From Corbicula japonica (lineage: Eukaryota > Mollusca > Bivalvia > Venerida > Cyrenidae), in contig JAZAYU010000696.1 of the NCBI GenBank assembly GCA_038501625.1, positions 62,001-126,000 of the forward strand: a stretch of DNA of 64,000 nt. Direction: 5' to 3'. The notes under the pieces were generated by a model, which worked only from the letters and a program-made list of their open reading frames with translations, ran no database searches and was not told the origin of the DNA. Both the position numbers and the translations under genes were made by a program. Position 1 is the first letter of the stretch, and the number at the start of each line of letters is the position of its first letter. This document shows, piece after piece, positions 34,775 through 46,610 of this stretch.

Positions 34775-36280
34775 AGAAAGTGATGTGAACGAAATTAATC
34801 GATTTTATTTTCTAAAGCTCTACAATAATGTAAGCCACATTGAAAAACAAATCTATATCTTTGAAAATATTATGTGGTTTCCATTCTTTACAAGAGAACA
34901 CCCGCGCCATTTGCATGGTTCAGGCAGACCATTCAATCAGACTTTAGCTTACGCCAAATTAACTAATACTAGCAGTTTACCGTTAATATTGTTAAATGTC
35001 AGATTTTTAGTTTATTTAAACTATAACAATCGTTTTCATTTTAAATAACGAAACCACGTTAGTTTTGTTTTTTGCATATTTTGAGGCGGCTCAAATCTTC
35101 GGCCGGAATGTGTTTTGCATAGCAAGACTTAGAACTGTTAATAAACGTACGGCACTAGATCAATTGTCTCACTAGAAAATGCTAAAACCTACAAACACGG
35201 GTGCGTTCAGACGAAAGCGTTTTAGACGCGTTCAGTTCACTTCTTAGCAGAAGATGCATATATTTTACAAGAAATGTATTATTTGTCAAATGATAACTTC
35301 CCCCGATATTTTTATTCTGGTAGGAATGGGCATATGCCTGGTTGTACTGTACAAACTATTTTTTCTTTGAAATCACAACATTTTGCACCTACCTCGCAAA
35401 ACTGGAATCAGCAAGGTTTGTGCATTTTCTAGTGATACAAACAAAAACTAGAATAGTGAGGGAGTACTTTGCGATCAGTCCCTTGCAAATGTATCATCAT
35501 GTAAAGAAGTACAAAGTGTAAACTTACTGCGTTGACGCTCTTTTGTCACGGAATCCGCCATCAAAATGCGTTGTTTACGCGATAGAAATTCGTTGTTGGC
35601 GCGATACACGCGTCGTTAGCGCGAAAGCTGTCCAGTGTAAAATAATTATTCAGAAAATGATAGTTTTTATTTTTAAAATAACATTTCAGACTATCACCTT
35701 TAAGTTTTGTGCATACCGCACGCAAGGAGCATGTTTGCGTCCCCCAAGTGCTCTAGTCTCAGTAAATTCATCGAGTACCAACCCATTTCGCTAGGCCTGC
35801 ATTGCCATCAGCTTCTTATGTTTGTACGTTTGTTTGCCGTTACATGCAAAATTGTCGAGTTGATAGGTGGGTTGATTTATCCAATATGCCAATTCTTTTT
35901 GCAGATGATTAAGCACTGCAAGTATATTTTCTTTCAGAAGCTACACATTCAGCCTAGCTACAACAAGATCTTCATCAGCTTAAAATCTGGAAAGAAGTCT
36001 GTTCAGTATTTTTTCTTTTAGCATACATGACTTCCAACCGCTATAGGCTATTTTTCCACTAATTTTCTTGTTGGTAATGCGCGAAAATGGGTTTGACTAA
36101 AAGGAAGATATTAATACAGAACACTATATTTCAAGACAACTGAACACAGAAGAATAGATAATTTAGTAAAATAAAATGACCGTTGAATAGCATCGAACTC
36201 ACTTTATTTAGGAATCGAAACAGGTAGCTAAACAGGGAATAGACTCTTTCTCCGTCGTTATCAGAAAATAAACGACTGTT
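34775..36280. other. intergenic, largely unassigned
   Basis: No supported gene. A CpG-richer patch at 35525-35640 (repeated CGCGATA/TTAGCGCG words) could be part of a promoter or a decayed element. ORFs at 35543-36021 show no recognisable domain. Confidence 0.4.
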
Positions 36281-36294
36281 GTAAACCAAAATCT

Positions 36295-36400
36295 AGAGGC
36301 CTCTGATTGGCTGCTGGATGACGTCACACTTGCTCTCTGTATCTATTTTAAAAACTCTCTCTCAAGCTGCTTATCAACAAGGCTTATTGCTCATCACAAT
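36295..36400 (+). promoter_or_regulatory. promoter-like block (CCAAT and CRE)
   Basis: GATTGGCTGCTGGATGACGTCA combines a CCAAT-type box and a perfect CRE core within 25 bp, followed by a TATTTTAAAA stretch. No coding exon starts nearby. It is about 1.7 kb upstream of EMRE and could serve an unseen noncoding first exon. Confidence 0.3.
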
Positions 36401-37350
36401 AATTCATGATAAACCTTGACATGGATAAAGCATGATCGAGTAAATATGCACTATTTGTGTTAAAGATTAGAAGTACAGCTGATACTTTATAAACCAGCAA
36501 CTGGAAGGTGTAAACAGCGCACTTAACAACATTATATGGCAAACATTGTGCAGAATTTGTGCAACTCGAAGGTTTAACATATCACAGTACTAGGCATTCC
36601 AAACATATGTATGGCAATAAATCAGTGACCAGGTTAAGTGGCATTAGTCTCAATAATTCGACTGCAAGCACAGACCCATTATCATACGGACGTTTTCGTT
36701 GTCTGTCCTTTACGTCTCAAGCAGTTACGATCAAAACTGTGGTGGAAATCGACCCGATTTAAATTCTTTTTATTTTCACTCCCACGTGAAAATTTCAACA
36801 CTGGTATGTCAAATATCGTTATAAAACATAAATAATGATAAAAGTAACAATAAAATAAACGAATAATCCACAAAATAACTTGTTAAACCTACCACAGCAT
36901 ATGCCGTTTGTAACACGGTGAAAATTATCGATAAACGCTTGCCAGATAAACTTTATGCGGTGTAATCGACATGGGTGGAGGTTTATAACAGTTTTGCACA
37001 AAAAAAAAACGAAAACGTTTCTTATAAAGGATTACATATATTGATTCTACTTGAATGTGGCTTCTCATGTATGTAATTTTTTTTAAATAATATGGTTTAA
37101 GATGCTTTATGAAGCCGGCAAAAGTTGCGATTCATTTTCCGATCGGCGGCATATAGAAATAGAAGGAAAATTTTCCGCATTGATTTGAATAGTAACTGGG
37201 TTGTGCGCGAAGAGCGACCATGGTATATATAGAAAAGCTCTTATTGCGCACAAATAGTTGGGCTAAAGTGGCATCAAATTGCTATCAGCAACCCAGTTGG
37301 GATAATGGTAAACATACATCTGTAATATGACACCAAGTTCTTTGTATTTT
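36401..37350. other. intergenic, unassigned
   Basis: AT-rich with no supported feature. A TATATATA word at 37223-37230 has no partner ORF. Confidence 0.4.
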
Positions 37351-37353
37351 TAA

Positions 37354-37793
37354 GGTGGTATCATTTGTCACAATATACTTTTAAAGTTGGGGGGAGTGTG
37401 GTTTCCTATTTTCATAAAATTTCGTGTTATTTAATAATTATAAATCTTCTTATTACTTCAGATATCAATTACAGGGCATATAAATGTTACAGGTCAATCA
37501 GGAATTATAAAAAATTAGAAATATGAAACAATATCTCTCGCTGAGTGTAGCCTTATTGCCGGGAGTCCAAACTTCCAAATTATCCACCATAGTATTAAAC
37601 TACAGTCACAGGAAGGTTGTCTATATCAAGGTTAACAATGTCTTAGAATTTAGTTCAATAAACTTTACTAGAACAATAGTTATAAACAATGCAAACATGA
37701 ATGTCAAATTTTCCTTTTGTAGTCACTGGGAGAAACATGTTTTGCTATTGTTCTAGTAAAGTTTAACAGTATATTGTGACAAATGATACCACC
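37354..37793. mobile_element. TTAA-flanked MITE
   Basis: Starts GGTGGTATCATTTGTCACAA and ends with the inverse, with TTAA directly on both sides. The TTAA target suggests piggyBac-type transposition, but the terminal bases are not the usual piggyBac ones. AACTTTACTAGAACAATAG occurs inverted inside the right half as well. 440 bp, non-coding. Confidence 0.7.
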
Positions 37794-37924
37794 TTAAACC
37801 TAACACTAGCTGGTGTTGTTATGTACTTGTAAACGTGGGGAATACCGCCTAATTTAAACCTCAAGGAAAGATAACTGAAACTCGCTAAGGATTCTCTGGC
37901 GGTTATAGCCGCCAGACAAAATTG

Positions 37925-38037
37925 GTTTACTACTGTCGTTGTCTGCTGAAAGTACAGACATGCGCAGTGAAACAGTCAAAACAGGGAACGGATGCGGCAC
38001 GGAACGGTTTTTATCCACTACACGTTAATAAATAAAT
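37925..38037 (+). promoter_or_regulatory. SMDT1: proximal promoter/5' UTR of EMRE
   Basis: ACATGCGCAGTG at about 37959 contains TGCGCA, the half site of NRF-1, a regulator of nuclear genes for mitochondrial proteins in animals. No TATA box. The functional link is inference. Confidence 0.35.
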
Positions 38038-38325
38038 ATGGCGACCAAGTTGGGACAAGTTGCAAAATTTTGCACGAAAACAAAATTTTTTGCCAGTGTT
38101 GCAGACACAAAGAGAACAGTTTCCTTGCAAACTCGATGTCTTTCGTTACGCAGTACTTCTATACCAGGACCTATTCCAGCACCACCTTTGAAAACGAGAT
38201 TTAGTGTGCCACTAGTTTTGGCCTGCATTTGTCTAGGAATTTCTACTGGGAGTTATATGGCTAAATCGTTTGCAGCTTTCCTTGAAGAAACTGAGATGTT
38301 TGTACCGGATGATGACGATGATTAA
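38038..38325 (+). CDS. SMDT1: EMRE, essential MCU regulator, mitochondrial
   Basis: EMRE is a small inner-membrane protein that joins the MCU pore to its MICU1/2 gatekeepers and is required for calcium uptake in animal mitochondria. The 95-codon ORF is uninterrupted. Residues 1-45 are basic, hydroxylated and almost free of acidic residues, as a mitochondrial presequence (KFCTKTKFFASVADTKRTVS). A proline-rich IPGPIPAPP leads into one membrane helix (~56-76, VPLVLACICLGISTGSYMA). The diagnostic C-terminus follows: AKSFAAFLEETEMFVPDDDD, closely matching the vertebrate SKNFAALLEEHDIFVPEDDDD, with the poly-Asp tail that contacts MICU1. Length is near the family norm (~107). The start is the first ATG of the frame. 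The coding part has no intron. Confidence 0.93.
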   Translation: MATKLGQVAKFCTKTKFFASVADTKRTVSLQTRCLSLRSTSIPGPIPAPPLKTRFSVPLVLACICLGISTGSYMAKSFAAFLEETEMFVPDDDDD

Positions 38326-38383
38326 AAATGTGTAAGCATTTTTTCTTTGCAGCTTTTGTTTCTAAATTTCAGATGATACGGCC
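38326..38383 (+). promoter_or_regulatory. possible 3'-UTR intron donor after EMRE stop
   Basis: Just after the stop, ATGT|GTAAGC (38332-38337) is a good donor. The Mutator-like element begins 50 bp later. Coupled tentatively to the acceptor at 44138. Confidence 0.3.
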
Positions 38384-38786
38384 GGCTTCTGGACCATTCG
38401 TCATCAGGATCATTCGTCATATGACGAATAGACCAATAATTCGAGTCTATTCGTCATCATAGATTGGATCATTCGTCATCACCTATTGGACCATTCGTCA
38501 TATGACTAATTATGGACTAATATTATGACTAAAACATACATTCATTTTACCATGTATATGAACATAATTATTTAGGCTATTCTATACCTCAATAAAGCCC
38601 TTCACACCCACCCCCCACCCACATAATGTACGGAATTGATGTAAATGAGATAATCAGCATTGCGTAGCAATATGTACAACATGTTGGTTCAATATAAAAC
38701 AACATACGAGAAAAACACATTTTATTTCTAGATTGAACAAATACATTAAATAATTTAACATTGACATCATATTATATAATAATAAT

Positions 38787-38895
38787 ATGGGTATTGTATG
38801 CAACACACCTTCTTGATATGGTGAACAATTATACCAAGTTATTTCAAATCCAATAAGAAATAACAAAGTAACAGAGCAGACAGGATTTTGCAGGA
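38787..38895 (+). repeat. single unit of the element D tandem repeat inside the MULE
   Basis: ATGGGTATTGTATGCAACAC and CTTGATATGGTGAACAATTA, CCAATAAGAAATAACAAAG closely match the unit at 23650-23760. It is an isolated unit without hairpins, bordered by AATAATAATAT on both sides. Confidence 0.7.
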
Positions 38896-39188
38896 TAATA
38901 ATAATATTATATAACAATAGGAGCAATGTGTATTTCTATTTTATTCTTATTTATGGTCAGTGAGTACCCACACTCTTAGAATAAAGTTTAAAATTTATCG
39001 TAGTTAGAACACAATCTGTATTATCATTATCTCCACATCATAGAAACATAGTAACAAAACAATTCCTACGTCTACATGAAAAAGACAACTACTCTATTGA
39101 AGCCGGTCCATTGAAATATGTGACCGTTTTTATCAGGTCTTTTGCTTTTATTTCATCATTATTGTACTTTACCCATATGGAAAAAATG

Positions 39189-39743
39189 TCACATAGTAAA
39201 CGCTGATATTTCAGCCGTTGGTATCGAGTTAGTGCCTAGCGATATTTCCAGAGTAAGAAACAAACATTCTTTGTTTAGCAACTGTAACAACCGATACAGA
39301 CCAAGGCTGTTCGAATGGGCTCTGTAAATCAGTGCTCTGTGCCACCCTTCAACGTCATTATTCGTGCATATTGGCCGCATAAATACTGACCATGTTGAAG
39401 GGGGCCACAGAGCAGAGACTATCCAAGTACTATTGACATAGTCCAACAATTCTTTAAACCGACCATCAGCGTTTCTTGTCGTGTCTTCAAAGGAATTGAA
39501 CATAGGTGTTATATGTTCTGCAGGGGGCAGAGCCATTACTTTCCTGCAGAATTTCCTGACTGATTCATTCTCTTTGTATAATGTTGACAGTCCTAGATTC
39601 TGGATTTTTCTCCAAATAGCTTGATTCCAATGAAAATGACAACCTATGGTCTTGAAATTAGGCCTGGTAAATACTGTCTTAGCCGCTGACCACATGGCTG
39701 GCTCAAAATCCATTACCATTTGCATAACAACCCAAAACTTCTT
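39189..39743 (-). pseudogene. MULE transposase fragment (C-terminal half of DDE domain)
   Basis: The 178-codon ORF begins QMVMDFEPAMWSAAKTVF, then FKTIGCHFHWNQAIWRKIQN, later VRKFCRKVMALP, WSVFMRPICTNNDVEGWH. The D-F-E motif, the C-x2-H/HWNQA segment and the N-N-x-x-E-x-W-H motif are the second catalytic Asp, the conserved C/H block and the catalytic Glu regions of animal MULE transposases. The N-terminal part, including the first catalytic Asp, is absent, and the frame diverges and stops after LLQLLNKEC. The best guess is that this is the same broad family as the N-terminal fragment at 30752. Confidence 0.8.
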
Positions 39744-40823
39744 AACAACCTAGCTAAGTTTATATACTTCGCTTTTTATGGAGCGAAATAATGTTTGAAC
39801 GCCTTAGTCGCTCTGTAAAGTTGCTTGTCTAAATTCCATTTAGGCTGCTTAAAAGCTGCGTTTTCCCTAACATTTTTAAAATATTATTAACGTTGTATCG
39901 CGTAAATACTAGACAGTATTGGTATGTCACTTACATGTCTGACATTTGAGATGACACCACTTGTTTCACAAATCACATAGAAGAGCCGCATGACTTCTAG
40001 TAACGCGTTTCTCACACACTGAGCAAGGCGTGCGTATGCGAGGCATAATGCCCGATTTTCCGATAGAGATAATACTAGTGGTGAGTCTAACCTTCTTTAT
40101 ATACACCCCTTAATTGGCAATTATCGCCGTAATACTTCTTCAAAGTATTTGATGCGAACATACATCAACTAATCAAGACTAATTAAAGTGTTAAAAAGTG
40201 TTTAAATTATTAACTGCTTTATTCCATTGCTCAAAGTCTTTGATGTGAAAATAAATTAACAAATCAAGACGTATTAAGGTATAAATTAAAATTACTTACT
40301 GCTGTATTTCTTTCGACCATCAAAGAAACTACCGCCGTTGCACTTGCTCAAAGTCTTTGGTGTGAAAATAAATTAACTAATCAAGACAGGTGTGATTTCA
40401 TATCTAATCCGTCGCTATTTTTATTTTACGATGGATTTTCAACAAAATTGAAGAATGAATACATACAATTTATTCAGTATTAACAAATACATACAAATTA
40501 ATGTCAACATTAAATGTACGTTAATTTATTTATTTTTCATCAATTTATCTATATTGTAAAAGTTAGAAGTGAATGATAATTCAATGATTCCTGTCGCACC
40601 GATAAATCATCTCTTATTCGCCGACTTTACAGTGAGATACAGTATAAATCTTATTCATTTGTTTCATTTTAATATTATTTTCAATAATGACGAATCGTCT
40701 ATATGTTGATGACGAATGATCCAAATCTTGATGACGAAACGACCTAAATCCGCATGACGAATGGACCATATTTCTCTAGTGTCGAACAGTCTTGATGACG
40801 AATGATCTTGAAACGATACGGCC

Positions 40824-41823
40824 CATTGCCAATTTGGTCGACATTATGACCCAGTACCTGCAAACTGTACTTACAGTCTTAATATATCTGGGCCATACGA
40901 TCTCAAAGCTTGGCTATATGGTCTTTAATGTGGGGCTTATCATTTTTAAATCTAGGCCATATAGTCATCACATCCTGGGCCATGTCGGGGATGGTCCATG
41001 TCAGCTATATATCTTGTGTCAAATTACACATTGACCATTTTGTAATTAGTGTCTAAACAACAGAAGCCTTACCTTCCATACAGTTGGTCAGAAGGTAAGC
41101 ATATATATAAAGACTTGGCAGCTTTACATAAAATTGATAGTATTTTTTATCATAATGTTTTTTGAAATCGGCAATATTTTCAGGAGAAAGTTTAGTGACA
41201 TAAAACAATCGTTTATGTTACTTTATCAGTAAGTTTTCTCAGTTGAAACTTGTGATTGCAGCATTAGCTTCGTCCAAAATGTTGATAACGAATGGGTACA
41301 TTTAATTACCAGCATTAGCTAATTTTATGACAAATTACAATTTATTGCTAAATCAGATAAAATGTTACAAAAAGTTTTTGCTATTATTAACATTTAACAT
41401 TATTAAACATGTTTTTCCCCTATATACTTTATACATTAACCATTATCGGCAATCCTCCTGACCAAAATACGGAAATCAATGGAAAACAAGATTTAGAATT
41501 AGAGGTTATTTCAGAATAGAGAATACCATCAAGTGCTTTGGGGACGGACCCAGTTTTATCAGAGCTGACCCATCTTTAATCAATATGGATAATTAGGGTC
41601 TACACTAGACAAACACATCATTTTTGTTTTGATAGATTTTAACTGTAGTCAGTCTATGCACACCAGATAAACTAATGATTTATTGACCGGACATATTTTA
41701 TGCCCCTCATCAGAAAACAGAATGATAGAAGTCATTAATTTCTTATAGATACGTTAATAAAATAAGAGAGGTCTGCTCATACACAATTTGAAGAAAACTG
41801 GGTCTGTATTTATATATACTACT
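40824..41823. other. intergenic or EMRE 3' intron, unassigned
   Basis: AT-rich; no supported feature. Confidence 0.4.
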
Positions 41824-43008
41824 GAAAATTTGGTAAGGGCCACTTTTATTGTCTGTAATAATTATTGTTAAGGTTACCATTTTGAACAGTTTATGATACC
41901 TTAAGTTTTGTTAGCATTGTTTATTGATAAAACTGATGAACAGGGTTTCACTGAGTACAGAGGTTCAGTACTCAAGAAAGTACTGAGTACCAGATGCTTA
42001 AGATGTACTCGAGTAAGTACTGAGTAGTCACTTTTGTGAGTGTACTTAAGTTATTACTGAGTACTACTTAATTTACTCACGATTATTTTGCAAGTACAAA
42101 AACTTTTAGTATTATTTTTAAAATTTATAATTATATAGCATATTCTTATTGTACCCTAATTTAAATGTGGTATGCTTGTATAATTTTATTTATAATGAAG
42201 TAATAATAATTTTATTATTGACATTGTCACTAGACAAAAAAATTATATGAACACACACAGAAATCATAAATGTAAGTATTCCATTATTGAAAAAGTGACC
42301 ATCAACAACTAGTTCAACTGTCAATAGTCACATAGTACATCACATGTAACATCATAAGCCTTAAAAATGTGCACCTGTCTGGTCTAACCATAATCATATT
42401 TGCAAAGGTGAGAAATCATGTTATCTTCCATTGTATTATAATAAGGTTATAATCAGTTCTGTTGACTCCATTGCTAAATCTTATAATCTTACTGAATGCT
42501 CTGTTACTTTTAGTCAGGTATTTTAACAGTTGACAATAATAATGATTTTTTTAATGATTTAATATAATGCAAGTATAAAAAAAGTATGATATGACAGCAT
42601 ATACAAAAGTTGTTTAATTACACTGCCCAATATGCGATATTAATGAATTATTTATCATTCCATTTTATAGATACACTTCATTAGGTTAAAGTGTTATTTA
42701 ATTTCATATTATTTCATTGAAGTGTGAAAGTACTCATATAGTACTTGTAAAGTACTCATAAGTACTGACCATTTTTCTTCAGTACTTAAGCAAGTACGAG
42801 TACTTGTACTTGTAATTTAAGATGAGTACTGAGTCCTGCAGAGTACTTGAAAATTGGTACTCGAGTAAGTACGAGTACGAGTTGTGAAACCCTGCTGATG
42901 ATTCAGTCATCTCAGTTGAACTATTGAACTAAAACATGCATGTTAAATTTTCTAAGCAAGAAAACCGCAGAATACAAAAGTGGCCCCTATCAAATTTTGA
43001 GTAATATA
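41824..43008. mobile_element. outer TIR element hosting a nested hAT MITE
   Basis: Left arm GAAAATTTGGTAAGGGCCAC and right arm GTGGCCCCTATCAAATTTTG are inverted copies. The two arms flank 41941-42894, which is itself a complete hAT-type element. Without the nested insert the outer element would be about 220 bp. Confidence 0.6.
41941..42894. mobile_element. hAT-type MITE no. 3
   Basis: Ends CAGGGTTTCAC and GTGAAACCCTG are perfect inverted repeats with the CAGGG start usual in hAT elements. Flanks CTGATGAA (41933-41940) and CTGATGAT (42895-42902) match at 7 of 8. Both subterminal regions are packed with GAGTACTT/AAGTACTC words. 954 bp, non-coding. Confidence 0.85.
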
Positions 43009-43100
43009 GTGTATTCCATGTGCAGATAACTGTAAATGTATGTTAAACTCCTATAGGATAATCTGAATTTGCTGTGTTCTTTTTTATTCATTCATCAAGA

Positions 43101-43343
43101 AATCCTTTATTCCATATATATGTGTTGTAATGCAGGTGCGACCAGTTTAGTTCCAGATCAGCTGACAAATCCTTGCCAACTGATCTGGATCTGCACTGGT
43201 TGCATCTTGGTAAGAAATAACCTACTGAATGAAAATGCCAACAGTGTAGATTGTGATCAGATGGCACAGATGTGCCATTTGATCTGGATCTACAATGTTT
43301 GTCCATGCTATAAAGGTGTATCTTCTATGGAGTAAAGGGTTAA
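43101..43343. mobile_element. GTGTAGATCC-family MITE, near full length
   Basis: TTATTCCATATATATGTG at the left, CTATGGAGTAAAGGGTTAA at the right. The interior has GATCTGGATCTGCACTGGTT and AACAGTGTAGATTGTGATCA in opposite orientation. Confidence 0.75.
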
Positions 43344-43500
43344 GAGAAGGCTTTTTTGCACTGTCAGGGCAAGGGGCCTATACATGTACTTCTGGGTTAA
43401 ATGATGTGATTTTTCTTCAAAGAAGTCTTACAACTTGATCAAGCAAGTGGAGTATTTTTGAAATTTGGCTGCCAGTGGCTGCTGGCTTTTGAGAAGTGTT

Positions 43501-43637
43501 TTAACCCTTTCCTCCATATATACACTTTAATGTGTGTGTGGCCAGTGTAGATCCAGATCAGCTTGTAGATCCATGCTGTCTGATTTGGATCTGCACTGGT
43601 GGCGTCTTGGTAGAAGTAACCTAATGAATCTAAAAGC
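43501..43637. mobile_element. GTGTAGATCC-family MITE, truncated
   Basis: Begins TTAACCCTTTCCTCCATATA, contains CCAGTGTAGATCCAGATCAG, and stops at GAATCTAAAAGCGAACA about half way through the family consensus. Confidence 0.7.
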
Positions 43638-44138
43638 GAACATCTAAAATTCAGTTTGGAAATAAAATATTTATTTAACAAACTATGTGGTATGCAAGAA
43701 AATTATCTATCTCTTATAAAGCTTATAACTGCCAACAAACAGATCCCTTTGTCCTCACTTTCCCTTCTGAATCAAGGCTATGATTCAATTAAGCACATCA
43801 GTAATAATGATAATAATTGTTCCAAGTATCTGGATGATAAGCTGGTAGCCATATGAATTAATCATTAACGATGCAATCATTGCTGAGCAGTTATAATTTA
43901 TGTGATACTAATCAATGCTAGCCCAAGATGTGCTTTTGTTTACCACTACATAGGCATCTGTGTCTTTGCTAAGAGGATTTTTGTACTGAACATGAAGAAA
44001 ACAAGCAGAGCATGGTGTCTGTCACCTTGGACCCAAGGCGCACTGGCTGATTCTGCAATTGTTTTATTTAACTTAGTAAAGCATCAGCAATCAAAGAGTT
44101 GAAAATCATGCTGTTAATCTAAACTTTTTCTATTTCAG

Positions 44139-44476
44139 GTTCAACTAGATACCAGATTAATGTGCTTTGTCAACTCCTGGAACTTGCATACCATCACCTC
44201 CACTTACTCTACAAAGCCAGTTGTGATTCCCCTTCTAAATATTATTTTGTGTCAGTCAGTTAGTGAGAACTTCTAGGTGTAGACTATTTTACAAAGTACT
44301 AATCAATGTTAAATAATTTAAACATTAGTGTAATGATAGTTAAAATTTAATGTGAATTTCACTAGGGTACTCTATTGTAACTGAAGCGTTTCTTGCTTCT
44401 TTTTCTCAGTACTGTTTGTTATTTCATATAGTTATTATTGGCGGACACTAGAGAGCAATTGTATATACAAATAAAA
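44139..44476 (+). other. candidate 3'-UTR exon (possibly of EMRE)
   Basis: A strong acceptor (TTTTTCTATTTCAG, ends 44138) is followed by ~335 bp of non-coding sequence and a canonical AATAAA at 44471-44476 with an A-run behind it. A donor just after the EMRE stop could pair with it across a ~5.8-kb intron. This is inference from signals only. Confidence 0.3.
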
Positions 44477-45735
44477 AAAAACTTTATTATGAGGGATAAT
44501 GGTTTCTTATGGTACAGAGTATGGATGTCCAAAAACAAAAAAATATTATAATTTTGTTATGTTTTTGCCTTTATTGACATGCTGCTTCAAAATTTTAATT
44601 ATAAATTTATGTTCTGTACAAAGTGTCAAAATACATCATGGTTCAGATCATTTCGTTTCGATTTGGGAAAAGACACAATTATCTTTCCCTTCTGAGAACT
44701 ATTATTTTTTAGATATATTGTTATAAACAAGAACTTGGTCCACCAACTTTTGATATGTTTACCGATTCAAAGTTCCATCTGCAGCAGTACCTATAAATAC
44801 ATGTCTTACAAATACAGTGTAATTGCTGTTGTTACTATACCATGAATATCCATACTTCTATCACTAGCTTATTGATAATATTTGTCTAAGAAGTTGTGTG
44901 ACCCCAAGAGATGTTATTTCTGTTCAGATCAAATATCATTGTTGTAATTGTCGGCAATGTGGTTTAATGAGAGATTCAACTTGAGGTGAATTGTGCAAGG
45001 ATTCCTTGGTCAGAAATGATTTTTGCCACCATTTTATAAATTATGTCTTGTTGCTTTTGATTAAAAATTTAGATATCATTTCACAATGGCTTAAACAGTC
45101 AACATTCTATAAATAGGTATTGTTTAGATTTATGTCAGCACATCTTTTCAAGTGTTTTGTAACTTAATCCTCATTACATGTATTTATTCATTTATATTAT
45201 CAAAGTTGGAGTACAATATTATTTTGTTTTACAGAAAGTAATTCGAACAAATCATGCATTTCTATTTGAATTATTGACATGAAAATTTGTTTTACATGTA
45301 AGACTGTTGTAACTATTTACATTGTTAACAAATGGCTCTGTTATGTTATCAAATGTCAGATGAGGTTGTCAGACTTTTGTCACGTTTTGCCAATTTTAGT
45401 ATGATTCATAGTGTTTGACTTTATTAAGATGTAACAAAAACATTTTATTTGGGTTCAGCAAAAGAAGAATTTGGGACACTGGGAAACTAATCCTTACAGC
45501 TCTCACTCTGGGTCATTCCCGATTATAATACATATTCTTTGGTGTTCAGAATATCAAAAACTTTAAACAAGACTGCCTGTGACAGCAGCTTGGATTACTC
45601 CACTGGACATATATTTAACAATCATATCATTCTTTTATATTAATTATTTATTTATAAGTTGTTGCTTATATACTATTACCTTTGTAGTTATTACTCTTAA
45701 AAAATAAATAATACTTCCTTGAACTGTTATTTGTC
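44477..45735. other. intergenic, unassigned
   Basis: AT-rich; no supported gene or complete repeat. Confidence 0.4.
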
Positions 45736-46610
45736 GGCTTTTTATCCCCGCCGCATTGCAGGAGGGGGATATAGGAATGGTCTTTGTCCGCCTGTCTTTG
45801 TGTGCAGATTTTGTGTCCGTTCCATATCTTCTCAACCCCTGGAAGGAATTTCATGAAACTTTGGTCAAATTTTCACCCCATCAAGATGATGTGCAGGACC
45901 TATGTTCCAACCTAACTGGCTCATGGTCAAGGCCACCAGTGGTGTTAAAAGATTTGAACCATGTATTTTGTGTCGTGTCCATATCTTCTGAACTCCTAAA
46001 AGGAATTTCATGAAACCTTTGTCAAATATTCACCCCATCAAGACTGTGCAGAACCCGTTCCAACCTGGCCGACCCAAGGTCAAGGTCACAAGTGGTGTTT
46101 AAAGGTTTGAACCATGTATTTCATGTCCACTCCAAAACTTTTAAATCACTGGAAGGAATTTCTTGGAACTTTGGTCAAATGTTAACCCCATCAGTGCAGA
46201 ACCCATGTCCCAACCAAGTCACCTCCAGGTCAAGGTCATCAGTGGTGTTTAAAGGTTTCAACAATGTACTTTGTGTTTGATCCATAACTCTTAACACCTT
46301 AAAGGAATTTCATGAACCTGTGGTCAAATGTATACCCCATAGAGATGATGTGCAGAACGTATGTTTCCAATGTGCTTGTTCAAGGCCAAGGTCACAAGTG
46401 TTGGTCAATGGTTTGCGCCAAGTATTGCCTGTCTGATCCATAACTTTTTAACCCCTTACAGGAATTTCACTTTTAAACTTCAGTCAAATGTTCACCTCTT
46501 TGAGACACTGTGCAGATCATATGCTTCAAGTGTGCTGGCTCAAGGTCACGGTCAAAAGTTGAGGTCAAAGGTTTCATCATCATTTATAGTATTATATACA
46601 CAAATCATTT
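45736..46610 (-). mobile_element. tandem-core element J (minus orientation)
   Basis: On the minus strand the element ends ATATCCCCCTCCTGCAATG, CGGCGGGGATAAAAA, a hairpin with an A-rich tail. On the plus strand it shows about five ~153-bp units with GGAAGGAATTTCATGAAAC, AACCATGTATTTTGTGTC and AAGGTCAAGGTCACAAGTGG. The TGACCTTGACCTT box has the same orientation relative to the 3' end as in element D. The 5' hairpin was not identified. Confidence 0.65.

Larger units (their letters stand above)
38384..40814 (-). mobile_element. Mutator-like element no. 2 with 9-bp target duplication
   Basis: The direct repeat GATACGGCC flanks it (38375-38383 and 40815-40823). Both ends carry several copies of ATTCGTCAT in opposite orientation: GGACCATTCGTCATCAGGAT at the left, and ATCTTGATGACGAATGATC type words at the right. 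The minus strand encodes part of a MULE transposase, so this is a decayed, once-coding element of 2431 bp. It also contains a lone ~110-bp unit of the element D repeat (38787-38895). Confidence 0.8.

Noticed and set aside
35543..36021. Overlapping ORFs of 83 and 104 codons
   Set aside because: No recognisable domain, no splice context and unremarkable composition; not supported as a gene.
36682..37001. Short minus ORFs rich in Phe/Tyr/Ile
   Set aside because: Random AT-rich frames without a domain or gene context.
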